From: JABCYV01 sp035512155
GTDB lineage: Bacteria > Acidobacteriota > Terriglobia > Terriglobales > Acidobacteriaceae
Direction of reading: 5' to 3'
Assembly (NCBI GenBank): GCA_035512155.1
Contig: DATKEN010000123.1
Span: 74,042-138,041 of the forward strand
Length of the DNA stretch: 64,000 nt
The notes beneath the pieces are model-generated. The model saw nothing but the letters and a program-made list of their open reading frames with translations. It made no database searches and had not been told where the DNA came from. A program made the position numbers and the translations under genes. Position 1 is the stretch's first letter, and each line of letters begins with the position of its first letter. Below are positions 26,758 through 34,339 of the stretch, piece after piece.

Positions 26758-28173
26758 TTAGAGAATATATCTCGACAGATCCTGGTCCTTCACGATGTCG
26801 GCCAGCATGTGGCGGACGTAATCCGCGTCAATCTTGATGTGTTCGCCTTTCTTTTCGGGTGCCTCAAAGCTGATCTCATCCAGCACCCGCTCCATGATGG
26901 TGTGCAGGCGGCGCGCGCCGATGTTTTCCGTGCCTTCATTGACCCGAAAGGCAAAGCGGGCCACTTCTTCAAGCGCCTCGCGGGTAAACTCCAGCTTCAC
27001 CCCTTCAGTTTCGAGCAGGGCTGTGTACTGCTTCGTCAGCGAAGACTTGGGCTCGGTCAGAATGCGGATAAAGTCGTCCATGGTGAGCGACTGCAGTTCC
27101 ACACGAATGGGGAAGCGCCCCTGCAGTTCTGGAATCAAGTCGCTGGGCTTGGAAACGTGAAACGCTCCGGCGGCGATAAAGAGGATGTGATCAGTACGCA
27201 CCATCCCGTAGCGAGTGTTGACCGTGGTGCCTTCGACGATGGGCAGAATGTCTCGCTGTACGCCTTCACGGGAAACATCGGGACCGTGTCCACTCTCGCG
27301 GCCGGCAATCTTATCGATCTCATCGAGGAAAATGATTCCAGAATCCTGGACGCGGTCAATCGCGGTGCGCGTTACTTGGTCCATGTCAATCAGACGCTGC
27401 TCTTCTTCCTGAATCAAATACTCGAAAGCTTCGTTGACCTTCATCTTGCGCTTCTTGGTGCGCTGGCCAAAGATGTTCGGCAGCATGTCTTTGATGTTGA
27501 CGTCCATCTCTTCCACGCCCTGGTTGGAGATGATTTCGAAGGACGGGAAATTGCGCTCGCGCACATCGATTTCGACCATTCGATCGTCGAGCTTGCCTTC
27601 GCGTAGTTGTTGGCGCAGTTTCTCGCGGGTGCGGCTGGTGGATTCAGTCAGGCCGGTGCTGCCTTCAAGGACGACTCCGCCGCTTGCGGAGTCCCCAGAC
27701 CGCGGCGGCGACACCGGCGGCAGCAGAATGTCCAGCAGGCGCTCTTCAGCATTGAGCTCGGCCTTGTCGGAGACGTCTTCGAGCTTCTCCTCGCGCACCA
27801 TGTCGATCGCGATCTCCACCAGATCGCGAATCATGGATTCAACGTCGCGGCCCACGTAGCCAACTTCCGTAAATTTCGAAGCTTCCACCTTCATGAAAGG
27901 CGAGTTCGCCAGCTTCGCCAGACGACGGGCGATTTCGGTCTTGCCCACGCCCGTGGGCCCAATCATGATGATGTTCTTGGGAATGACCTCTTCCGCAAGA
28001 TCGGGGGCCAGCTTCTGCCTCCGCATGCGGTTGCGCAGGGCAATAGCCACAGCGCGCTTAGCAGCGTTCTGGCCGACTACGTGCTTGTCCAGCTCAGCAA
28101 CGATTTCACGCGGCGTGAGCTCATCCAGTGCAATCTGTTCTTCGTCTACGGTTCCAGGCAGGTAAATAGCCAT
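26758..28173 (-). CDS. hslU: HslU ATPase of the HslUV protease
   Basis: 471 residues. ATPase of the proteasome-like HslUV complex; it unfolds proteins and feeds them to HslV. Walker A GPTGVGKTEIARRL, Walker B IIFLDEIDKIA, the sensor GRFPIRVEL, and the C-terminal GARRLHTIMER...ISFEAPE and terminal LSRYIL (which docks in HslV) are intact. It is about 25-30 residues longer than E. coli HslU, the extra lying in the charged I-domain (SPPRSGDSASGG). It follows hslV by 49 bases, the classical operon. Confidence 0.96.
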   Translation of the reverse strand: MAIYLPGTVDEEQIALDELTPREIVAELDKHVVGQNAAKRAVAIALRNRMRRQKLAPDLAEEVIPKNIIMIGPTGVGKTEIARRLAKLANSPFMKVEASKFTEVGYVGRDVESMIRDLVEIAIDMVREEKLEDVSDKAELNAEERLLDILLPPVSPPRSGDSASGGVVLEGSTGLTESTSRTREKLRQQLREGKLDDRMVEIDVRERNFPSFEIISNQGVEEMDVNIKDMLPNIFGQRTKKRKMKVNEAFEYLIQEEEQRLIDMDQVTRTAIDRVQDSGIIFLDEIDKIAGRESGHGPDVSREGVQRDILPIVEGTTVNTRYGMVRTDHILFIAAGAFHVSKPSDLIPELQGRFPIRVELQSLTMDDFIRILTEPKSSLTKQYTALLETEGVKLEFTREALEEVARFAFRVNEGTENIGARRLHTIMERVLDEISFEAPEKKGEHIKIDADYVRHMLADIVKDQDLSRYIL

Positions 28174-28192
28174 AAAAAGTGGTCAGTGGCTG

Positions 28193-28211
28193 GTGGCTAG
28201 TAGCTAGCCAC
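28193..28211 (-). repeat. Inverted repeat in the hslV-hslU spacer
   Basis: GTGGCTAG-TAG-CTAGCCAC within a stretch of repeated TGGCTAG words (agtggctggtggctag). It may form a hairpin in the hslVU mRNA. Similar TGGCTAG-word repeats are a common spacer style in this kind of genome; function unknown. Confidence 0.5.
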
Positions 28212-28222
28212 TAGTCACTCTC

Positions 28223-28765
28223 TTACAACTCCTCAATCGTGACCTTGTCATTGGTATAGATGCACATTCTGCCCGCAATCTTCATCGCTTCTTCTGCAAT
28301 CTGGCGGGCGGAAAGCTGGGTATGCTCGGCCAACGATTGCGCCGCGGCCTGAGCATAGGGCCCGCCGCTGCCAATGGCAGCTATGCCGCCGTCCGGCTCG
28401 ATCACGTCGCCCTGGCCGCTGAGCAGAAAGGTCTGTTCCTTGTCAGAAACCAGCAACAATGCCTCCAAATGACGCAGAAACTTGTCGGTGCGCCAGTCTT
28501 TGGCCAACTCCACCGCGCCCCGGCCCAAGTTGCCATGATACTGCTCCAGCTTCGACTCGAATCGGCTGAACAGCGTAAACGCATCGGCGGTCGAGCCGGC
28601 AAATCCCGCGAGAATCTTGTCCTGATACAGCCGCCGGATCTTCTTGGCGGTGTGTTTGATAACCGCCTCGCCCAACGTCACCTGGCCGTCTCCGGCCATG
28701 ACCACATTGCCGTTGCGGCGCACACAAAGAACTGTAGTGGAACGAATCAGACGCTTCTGCGGCAT
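28223..28765 (-). CDS. hslV: HslV peptidase of the HslUV protease
   Basis: 180 residues. The proteolytic threonine follows a short propeptide in RSTTVLCVRRNGNVVMAGDGQVTLG, a block diagnostic of HslV; the remaining core (IRRLYQDKILAGFAGSTADAFTLFSRFE, FLLSGQGDVIEP, AIGSGGPYAQAAA) is intact. The nine-residue propeptide before the Thr is longer than in E. coli. HslV forms a double hexamer capped by HslU. Confidence 0.96.
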   Translation of the reverse strand: MPQKRLIRSTTVLCVRRNGNVVMAGDGQVTLGEAVIKHTAKKIRRLYQDKILAGFAGSTADAFTLFSRFESKLEQYHGNLGRGAVELAKDWRTDKFLRHLEALLLVSDKEQTFLLSGQGDVIEPDGGIAAIGSGGPYAQAAAQSLAEHTQLSARQIAEEAMKIAGRMCIYTNDKVTIEEL

Positions 28766-28779
28766 GAGGGTAATTGTTG

Positions 28780-28785
28780 ATTATA
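28780..28785 (-). promoter_or_regulatory. Likely -10 box of hslVU (extended)
   Basis: Reading the minus strand, TGCTATAAT (28788 to 28780) gives an extended -10 (TGn + TATAAT) 15-20 bases before the hslV ATG. No good -35 is seen at the right spacing, which fits an extended -10 promoter. Heat-shock type control cannot be told from this alone. Confidence 0.45.
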
Positions 28786-28896
28786 GCAGCGCGGTAGATC
28801 GGAAGCCTGGGACGCCTGGAACACCTGAACTATACTTCCCAAGAAACCGACCTGAAGAATCTCCGTCTAACCCACCACGAGGAGGGCAAATCCAAC

Positions 28897-29430
28897 ATGA
28901 AGCAAGCGATCTTTTGTCTCGTTCTGGCTCTATCATTACCCGCTTACGCGCAAACTCAAAAACCCGCGCCAACCCTGAAGAGCGTCCTGCTGGAGCAACT
29001 GCGGACCACCCACAACAAGGCAGAATGGTTTGTGCCTGCGAACACCGCCGTGGAAGGTCTCACCCCGGAGCAGGCCAGTTGGACGGACGGCAAGGGAAAC
29101 CACTCGATCGGCCAGCTAACCAATCATCTGATTTTCTGGAACCGCCAGTCACTGGCCAAGTTCAAGGGCGAGCCTCCTGAGAAATTCAGTGGCAACAACG
29201 ACGAGACCTTTACCGGCTTCGATATCAAGCAATGGAACGCCGCCGTGCAGCAGCTTGACCAGGTATTAACCGAATGGGAAAAGGTGGTCGAGGCCGCGGA
29301 CGAAAGCAAGTTAAAGGACTGGTATTCCACCATCGCCAAAATCGGCACGCACAATGCCTACCACATCGGGCAGATCATCTATGTCCGCAAAGAGCAGGGC
29401 TCCTGGAATCCGGCGAAGGGAGTCAACTGA
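28897..29430 (+). CDS. Secreted DinB-family protein
   Basis: 177 residues with a signal peptide (KQAIFCLVLALSLPAYAQ). The DinB fold shows the metal-binding histidines in GQLTNHLIFWNR and IGTHNAYHIGQI. DinB-like proteins are putative metal-dependent thiol transferases or hydrolases of unknown role; secretion is unusual for the family but common in soil bacteria. Divergent from hslV. A terminator hairpin follows it. Confidence 0.82.
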   Translation: MKQAIFCLVLALSLPAYAQTQKPAPTLKSVLLEQLRTTHNKAEWFVPANTAVEGLTPEQASWTDGKGNHSIGQLTNHLIFWNRQSLAKFKGEPPEKFSGNNDETFTGFDIKQWNAAVQQLDQVLTEWEKVVEAADESKLKDWYSTIAKIGTHNAYHIGQIIYVRKEQGSWNPAKGVN

Positions 29431-29455
29431 AGAGCGGAATTTTTGTCAGAGGGTG

Positions 29456-29486
29456 CCCGTTCAAGCTTCGCTTGAGCGGGGCTTTT
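29456..29486 (+). terminator. Intrinsic terminator, copy 1 of a repeated hairpin
   Basis: Stem CCCGTTCAAGC / GCTTGAGCGGG with a TTC loop (29456-29480), then GCTTTT. The same 25-base hairpin recurs at 30384-30408. It lies 25 bases after the DinB stop and is well placed to end its transcript. Confidence 0.65.
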
Positions 29487-29746
29487 CGCTGGCAGACGGA
29501 CGTATCTTCCCAGCCCGAAATCCTGTCAATAGGCAAGAAGTACACGATCCCTCGTAAGCTGACCGCAAACCTGGAGATATATCGCCGCCAGCCATGTCCC
29601 ATCTGCCCGTTCCAAATTGTTAAAATAGAAATATAAGCTGAAAATTCAAGGAACTCAGGCGCGGGTAGCGGCTCACTTTGATACGGAAGCGAGCGAAAGG
29701 CGCGATTGTTGCGTCGCGAAGTGCGCGACGCATCGCGCGGCTCGCC

Positions 29747-29786
29747 CAGATCCCTCGCTGCGCAAACAACACTTGCTCGGGATGAC
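29747..29786. repeat. Dispersed GATCCCTCGC...GGGATGAC repeat, copy 1
   Basis: A word pair CAGATCCCTCGC and GCTCGGGATGAC, which can pair as ATCCC/GGGAT. Related copies are at 34295-34320 and 45473-45499. Here the two halves are 15 bases apart. It lies in a 440-base spacer before a nuclease gene with several other short hairpins. Confidence 0.6.
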
Positions 29787-29875
29787 AATCAAACTGAGCC
29801 ACTACTGAGGCGCGGCGCAAGAAAAAGGCCAGCGCCTTTCCTTTTTGGGAGGCGAACCTTGGGGGCGGAGCGGAG

Positions 29876-30337
29876 ATGTATGAGTGCAAGCCTTTCAGGA
29901 CGTTCAAAGAACGGGGCGAGTGGGTGGAGCTGCGCTTTATGGACCACGCCATGGGACTTGGGTTGAGGGTATCGAAACCCTGGGGCGATTCGTCGCCTTA
30001 CGATGTCGGAGTCGAGGTTGGATCGCGTTTTCTCCGGGTACAGGTCAAGTCAACAACACATCGGGTGGGCCATGGGTACCTGTGCCGACTCAAGCCGAAC
30101 CCAGCGACGGATCCTTACACAGAGGAGCAATTGGATTTCTTTGCGGCCTACGTCATCCCAGAGGACGTGTGGTACCTGATACCGACGGGGGTGGTTTTAC
30201 AGAGAAGAGGTGATCTGATGCTTTGTCCGGTGCAGCCACGTAAGTATGATCGGTATAAGTACGAGTGCTATCGGGAAGCCTGGGGGCTGCTCTCGAAGAG
30301 CAAACGGGCTCTGGCCGCGAGGGGGGTGGCACGCTGA
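29876..30337 (+). CDS. Lone PD-(D/E)XK nuclease-fold protein
   Basis: 153 residues. The restriction-like core is visible: E15 in ERGEWVELR, D43 in SPYDVGVEVG and Q56-x-K58 in RVQVKSTT, an arrangement used by PD-(D/E)XK nucleases such as the group-I-intron-associated endonucleases (PDDEXK_5-like). The C-terminal part (YVIPEDVWYLIPTGVV) is typical of that group. A GGAG Shine-Dalgarno precedes ATG 29876. No methyltransferase, intron or helicase is next to it. It is bounded by two copies of the same terminator hairpin. A stand-alone role in cutting foreign DNA or RNA-linked homing is possible. Confidence 0.78.
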   Translation: MYECKPFRTFKERGEWVELRFMDHAMGLGLRVSKPWGDSSPYDVGVEVGSRFLRVQVKSTTHRVGHGYLCRLKPNPATDPYTEEQLDFFAAYVIPEDVWYLIPTGVVLQRRGDLMLCPVQPRKYDRYKYECYREAWGLLSKSKRALAARGVAR

Positions 30338-30382
30338 GTGGTTGCGTGGCCCACTCGAGGCTCATTTCTGCTCTCGAGGGTG

Positions 30383-30415
30383 CCCCGTTCAAGCTTCGCT
30401 TGAGCGGGGGTTTTT
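30383..30415 (+). terminator. Intrinsic terminator, copy 2 of a repeated hairpin
   Basis: Same stem (CCCCGTTCAAGC / GCTTGAGCGGGG) as after the DinB gene, here followed by TTTTT (30411-30415). It ends the nuclease transcript. The near-identity over about 30 bases implies recent duplication or a dispersed element. Confidence 0.75.
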
Positions 30416-30484
30416 AACTACTGTGAAAGAGCCCGGCCGGGTGCCCATTCTCTCCCGACATTGCGAGAAGTGGGGTTACGCACG

Positions 30485-30784
30485 TCAGATGCGAGTCATC
30501 CAGTAACCGGGCCGCCGGTGTCCGTGAGCAACGGCGAACACCATGACTTGTGAAGGAAAGTCCTGATAGATGATGCCGAAAGGAAATTGCCGGAGAATGT
30601 ATTTTCTGAAGCTATCGAAGTAGATTGGCCAGCGCTGGGGGGCGTCGCCGATTTTGCTTATTGCCTGAGCGAAAGCGCTTTCGAAGTTAACCGCAACTAC
30701 CGGGCTTCGATCTCTATACCAGACCAGCGATCTCAGATACTCTTCTTCCGCTTGGGGATGAAACCGAACCGGCTTACTTGCCAT
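30485..30784 (-). CDS. ParE/RelE-family toxin
   Basis: 99 residues with the compact ParE/RelE fold: FHPQAEEEYLRSLVWYRDRS, PQRWPIYFDSFRKYILRQFPFGIIYQ and AVAHGHRRPGYW. RelE members cut mRNA in the ribosome, ParE members poison gyrase; this sequence resembles the plasmid-stabilisation ParE group, so gyrase is more likely but unproven. Start ATG 30784 overlaps the antitoxin stop by 11 bases, indicating coupled translation. Confidence 0.85.
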   Translation of the reverse strand: MASKPVRFHPQAEEEYLRSLVWYRDRSPVVAVNFESAFAQAISKIGDAPQRWPIYFDSFRKYILRQFPFGIIYQDFPSQVMVFAVAHGHRRPGYWMTRI

Positions 30785-31010
30785 GCAGCCGCGTTCGTCC
30801 CTTCTGCTGGACCTCTTCCCAAGGGACAGTGTCTACCTCGCCGGATTGCACGTCACGTGAGCGGCGAACGACTTCTTGCTGCCAGGCGGCATCGACATCC
30901 TGCTCCACAGTGGCGTCCAAGCTTGCGATCAGGTTACCGGCGAGCTCCGCGCGCTCTTCGTCGGGCAGGGCGAGGGCTTTTTGCAGCAATTCGTGGGCCT
31001 CTTGCGTCAT
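30774..31010 (-). CDS. Antitoxin of the ParE/RelE pair
   Basis: 78 residues: a helical N-terminus (EAHELLQKALALPDEERAELAGNLIASLD) typical of addiction-module antitoxins that pair with ParE, followed by a flexible charged tail that would wrap the toxin. A TATAAT box lies only 6 bases before its ATG (minus strand), so the mRNA may be nearly leaderless. Classical operon order antitoxin then toxin. Confidence 0.8.
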   Translation of the reverse strand: MTQEAHELLQKALALPDEERAELAGNLIASLDATVEQDVDAAWQQEVVRRSRDVQSGEVDTVPWEEVQQKGRTRLHGK

Positions 31011-31057
31011 ACGGAAATTATATCGCTCGGTGCAACATATGCCTGCGAGGGCGCACC

Positions 31058-33865
31058 TTACGCCCCCACGGGCTGCGCACTTGGTTTCCCCGCGAGCAAT
31101 TGCCTTAGCACAAACTGCAGAATGCCGCCGTTCGCGTAGTAGAGCGCTTCCTGCGGAGTGTCGATGCGGACCAGCGCTGAGAACTCGGTGGTTTTGCCGT
31201 TGGCTGTGGCGCGGACTTTGACTTGACGGCCGGGAGTAAACTTCTCGACCAACTCGCGAATCTGCGCAATCTCGAAAACTTCTTCGCCAGTCAGCCGCAA
31301 AGATTGCGCGGTTTCTCCGGCGGCAAACTGCAACGGCAGAATGCCCATTCCTACCAGATTTGAGCGGTGAATGCGCTCATAGCTCTCCGCGATCACCGCG
31401 CGCACACCCAGGAGAAGCGGGCCTTTCGCCGCCCAGTCACGCGAAGAGCCCGAACCATATTCTTTGCCGGCAATGATGATCAGCGGCACGCCCTCGGCAA
31501 TGTATTTTTCTGATGCCTCAAAGATGGTCATCTCCGCGCCATCCGGCAGGTGACGCGTGAATCCACCTTCCAGGTTAGGCACCATTTTGTTGCGCAGGCG
31601 TACGTTGGCAAAAGTCCCGCGTACCATGACCTCGTGATTGCCGCGCCGTGAGCCGTAAGAGTTGAACTCAGCTGGCGTCACCCCATGTTCCATCAAATAC
31701 TTTCCTGCCGGACTGTCTTTCTTGATTGAGCCCGCCGGTGAAATATGGTCGGTGGTAACACTGTCGCCCAGCACCGCCAGCACGCGTGCATTCTTGATGT
31801 CCTCAACGGCGGAAGGCTTCAGCGTCATGGCGTCGAAATATGGAGCGCGGCGGATGTAGGTTGAATGCTTTTCCCAGGCATAGGTCGCGCCCTTGGGGAC
31901 GGGCAACCCACGCCAGCGCTCGTCGCCGTGATAAACCTCGCCGTAGCTGCGGCGAAACATATCCGACGAGATCGAGTTCTTGATCACAGCTTCAACTTCG
32001 CGCTGCGAAGGCCAGAGGTCGGCCAGGTAAACCGGCTTACCCTGTTTGTCCTGGGCGAGGGCGTCCTTGCGCAAGTCAACATCAACCCGGCCAGCCAGCG
32101 CGAAAGCAACCACCAGCGGCGGCGACATCAGATAATTAGCGCGGACGTCGGGATTGATGCGTCCTTCAAAGTTGCGGTTTCCGGAGAGCACCGAAGCAAC
32201 CACAAGATTCTTTTCGTCGATGGCTTTCGAGATCTCTTCCGGCAACGGGCCGGAGTTCCCGATGCAGGTGGTGCATCCGTAGCCAACGATGTGGAACTTC
32301 AGCTTTTCCAGATATGTGGTCAGCCCGGCGCGTTCTAGATAGTCGCGGACAACTTTCGATCCGGGCGCCAGCGAAGTCTTAACCCAGGCCGGCACTTGCA
32401 GCCCGCGCTCCACCGCCTTCTTGGCTAGCAAGCCGGCAGCAATCATCACTGAAGGATTCGAGGTATTGGTGCAACTGGTGATGGCAGCGATCACCACATT
32501 TCCGTGGCGCAAAGCATTCTTCACACTCGGAGAGACGTGTTCCTCGTGCAGGGAATCATCAACTCCGACGGCTGTGTTGCCGCCTTCCTGTTCCCAGCGC
32601 GTTTCGCCACTGGCATTGACCGCCGCCGAGGCGGCAGACTGCGAAGTTGCCTTGGCCACTACCGGCTTGATCAGCGACGGCAGAGATGCTCGAAATGACT
32701 CGCCGGCTTGGGACAGTGCTACCCGATCCTGAGGACGCTTCGGGCCCGCTAGGCTGGGCTCGACCGCCGAGAGGTCGAGTGCTAACAACTCAGAGTATTC
32801 CGCTTCTGGCGTTTTCTCGTCATGGAAGAGTCCCTGCTCGCGGCAGTAGGCTTCGACCAGCGCGATCTGTTCCTCCGAGCGGCCGGTGAGGCGGAGGTAG
32901 GTAAGAGATTCCTGGTCGACCGGGAAGATGCCGCAGGTCGCGCCGTACTCTGGCGACATATTTCCGATGGTGGCGCGATCCGCCAAAGGCAGCTCATGCA
33001 GGCCGGGGCCGAAATATTCGACGAACTTGCCGACCACGCCGTGTTTGCGCAGCATCTCGGTGATAGTGAGAACCAAATCCGTGGCGGTCGCGCCCTCTCG
33101 GAGTTTTCCCGTCAGCTTCACTCCGACGACCTGGGGGATCAGCATGGAAACCGGCTGGCCGAGCATGGCCGCTTCGGCTTCGATTCCGCCCACCCCCCAG
33201 CCCAACACGCCCAGCCCATTGATCATCGTAGTATGTGAATCGGTGCCGACGAGCGTGTCTGGATACGCCACGCGTTTTGCGTTCGATTCCTGCACGAAGA
33301 CTACGCGGGCCAGATACTCCAGGTTGACCTGGTGCACAATGCCGGTATCGGGCGGGACGATAGCCAGATTGCGGAAGGCGGTTTGCCCCCAACGCAGGAA
33401 GGCATAGCGCTCTTTGTTGCGGATGAATTCCAACTCGGCATTGAGCTGGAAGGCCTGCGGAGTGCCGAATTCGTCCACCTGTACCGAGTGATCGATGACC
33501 AATTCGGCAGGCTGCAGAGGGTTAATCAGAGTGGGATCACCGGAGAGCTGCTTCATGGCATCTCGCATGGCGGCCAGATCGACGACGGCGGGCACGCCGG
33601 TGAAATCCTGTAACAGCACCCGGCTGGGGGTGAAAGCAATTTCCTTGTCAGGCTTCGACTTGCTATTCCAGGCCGCCAACGCGCGGATATCTTTCTCTGT
33701 GACATTGCGCCCGTCTTCGGTGCGCAGCAGGTTCTCCAGCAGTATTCGCAGCGAATAAGGCAGATGCCTGGTCGAAATACCTTGCTTATCGAGCGCACCG
33801 AGGCGGTAGACTTCGTATTCCTTGCTGCCAACGCGGAGGCTGGAGCGGGAGTTGAAACTATTCAT
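31058..33865 (-). CDS. acnA: Aconitate hydratase
   Basis: 935 residues from ATG 33865, preceded by a GGAAAGG site; the frame is open further upstream without one. It isomerises citrate to isocitrate via an Fe-S cluster in the TCA cycle. Cluster cysteines are in SCTNTSNP and in GYGCTTCIGNSGP. Other family blocks are VGTDSHTTMINGLGVLGWGVGG and GKEYGSGSSRDWAAKGP. It is some 45 residues longer than E. coli AcnA, the excess being a Gly/Ala/Ser-rich linker around residues 395-460. AcnA type can also bind RNA, which is not checked here. Confidence 0.95.
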   Translation of the reverse strand: MNSFNSRSSLRVGSKEYEVYRLGALDKQGISTRHLPYSLRILLENLLRTEDGRNVTEKDIRALAAWNSKSKPDKEIAFTPSRVLLQDFTGVPAVVDLAAMRDAMKQLSGDPTLINPLQPAELVIDHSVQVDEFGTPQAFQLNAELEFIRNKERYAFLRWGQTAFRNLAIVPPDTGIVHQVNLEYLARVVFVQESNAKRVAYPDTLVGTDSHTTMINGLGVLGWGVGGIEAEAAMLGQPVSMLIPQVVGVKLTGKLREGATATDLVLTITEMLRKHGVVGKFVEYFGPGLHELPLADRATIGNMSPEYGATCGIFPVDQESLTYLRLTGRSEEQIALVEAYCREQGLFHDEKTPEAEYSELLALDLSAVEPSLAGPKRPQDRVALSQAGESFRASLPSLIKPVVAKATSQSAASAAVNASGETRWEQEGGNTAVGVDDSLHEEHVSPSVKNALRHGNVVIAAITSCTNTSNPSVMIAAGLLAKKAVERGLQVPAWVKTSLAPGSKVVRDYLERAGLTTYLEKLKFHIVGYGCTTCIGNSGPLPEEISKAIDEKNLVVASVLSGNRNFEGRINPDVRANYLMSPPLVVAFALAGRVDVDLRKDALAQDKQGKPVYLADLWPSQREVEAVIKNSISSDMFRRSYGEVYHGDERWRGLPVPKGATYAWEKHSTYIRRAPYFDAMTLKPSAVEDIKNARVLAVLGDSVTTDHISPAGSIKKDSPAGKYLMEHGVTPAEFNSYGSRRGNHEVMVRGTFANVRLRNKMVPNLEGGFTRHLPDGAEMTIFEASEKYIAEGVPLIIIAGKEYGSGSSRDWAAKGPLLLGVRAVIAESYERIHRSNLVGMGILPLQFAAGETAQSLRLTGEEVFEIAQIRELVEKFTPGRQVKVRATANGKTTEFSALVRIDTPQEALYYANGGILQFVLRQLLAGKPSAQPVGA

Positions 33866-34055
33866 ATAAAAATGCCTTTCCGAAGAAGTAATCCATGAGC
33901 GAGCGTCAGCAACAGTGAGCGGCTGAAGGCTCACCCGAACACTCTAGTTTAGTCCTGTGATCGCTGATTGTGTTAGGGGCTGGGCCGAGCGGTGGAGAAC
34001 TCCGAATGTTCAGAAGATTGACAAAGCCGTCCGCCGAAAGATTTGGCAGGTCGGT

Positions 34056-34274
34056 TTAATGCGCGGCAATCCACACCTGGTACACCACCACTGCCATCAT
34101 GAACAAGAGATAGATTCGGAGTGCCCAGAGGACAAGAAGTTCCGGTCCCTTAAGGTGGCGCCTGGGGATGTGGTGCTTCTTTGCCCCGACAAGTTGATCG
34201 TGTTCGAGTGAGGACAAAACCCAATTTTGATCGGAGCTGGAATCCAAACCTTGTGCTTCTTTTTTTCTCAACAT
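34056..34274 (-). CDS. Small single-helix membrane protein, unknown
   Basis: 72 residues. The start is well supported: a GGAGGA site lies 8 bases before ATG 34274. A hydrophilic lysine/histidine-rich front part (residues 1-45) is followed by one membrane helix (LLVLWALRIYLLFMMAVVVYQVW) ending in IAAH. No family recognised. It is 65 bases downstream of the Nramp-like gene, same strand, so it may be a small accessory of that metal-handling locus. Confidence 0.65.
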   Translation of the reverse strand: MLRKKEAQGLDSSSDQNWVLSSLEHDQLVGAKKHHIPRRHLKGPELLVLWALRIYLLFMMAVVVYQVWIAAH

Positions 34275-34294
34275 AATCCTGGTCCTCCGAACTG

Positions 34295-34320
34295 CAGATC
34301 CCTCGCTCCGCTCGGGATGG
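34295..34320. repeat. Dispersed GATCCCTCGC...GGGATGAC repeat, copy 2
   Basis: CAGATCCCTCGCTCCGCTCGGGATGG, the most compact copy; ATCCC and GGGAT can pair around a 10-base loop. It sits in the short gap between the Nramp-like gene and the small membrane-protein gene, directly upstream of the latter's ribosome binding site. Confidence 0.6.
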
Positions 34321-34339
34321 CAACAAAAATATCCCTTCC

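Noticed and set aside
33960..34050. Possible tRNA-like segment near GGGGCTGGGCCGAGCGGTGG
   Set aside because: No cloverleaf arms, anticodon loop or TTCGA-type T-arm could be arranged around it.
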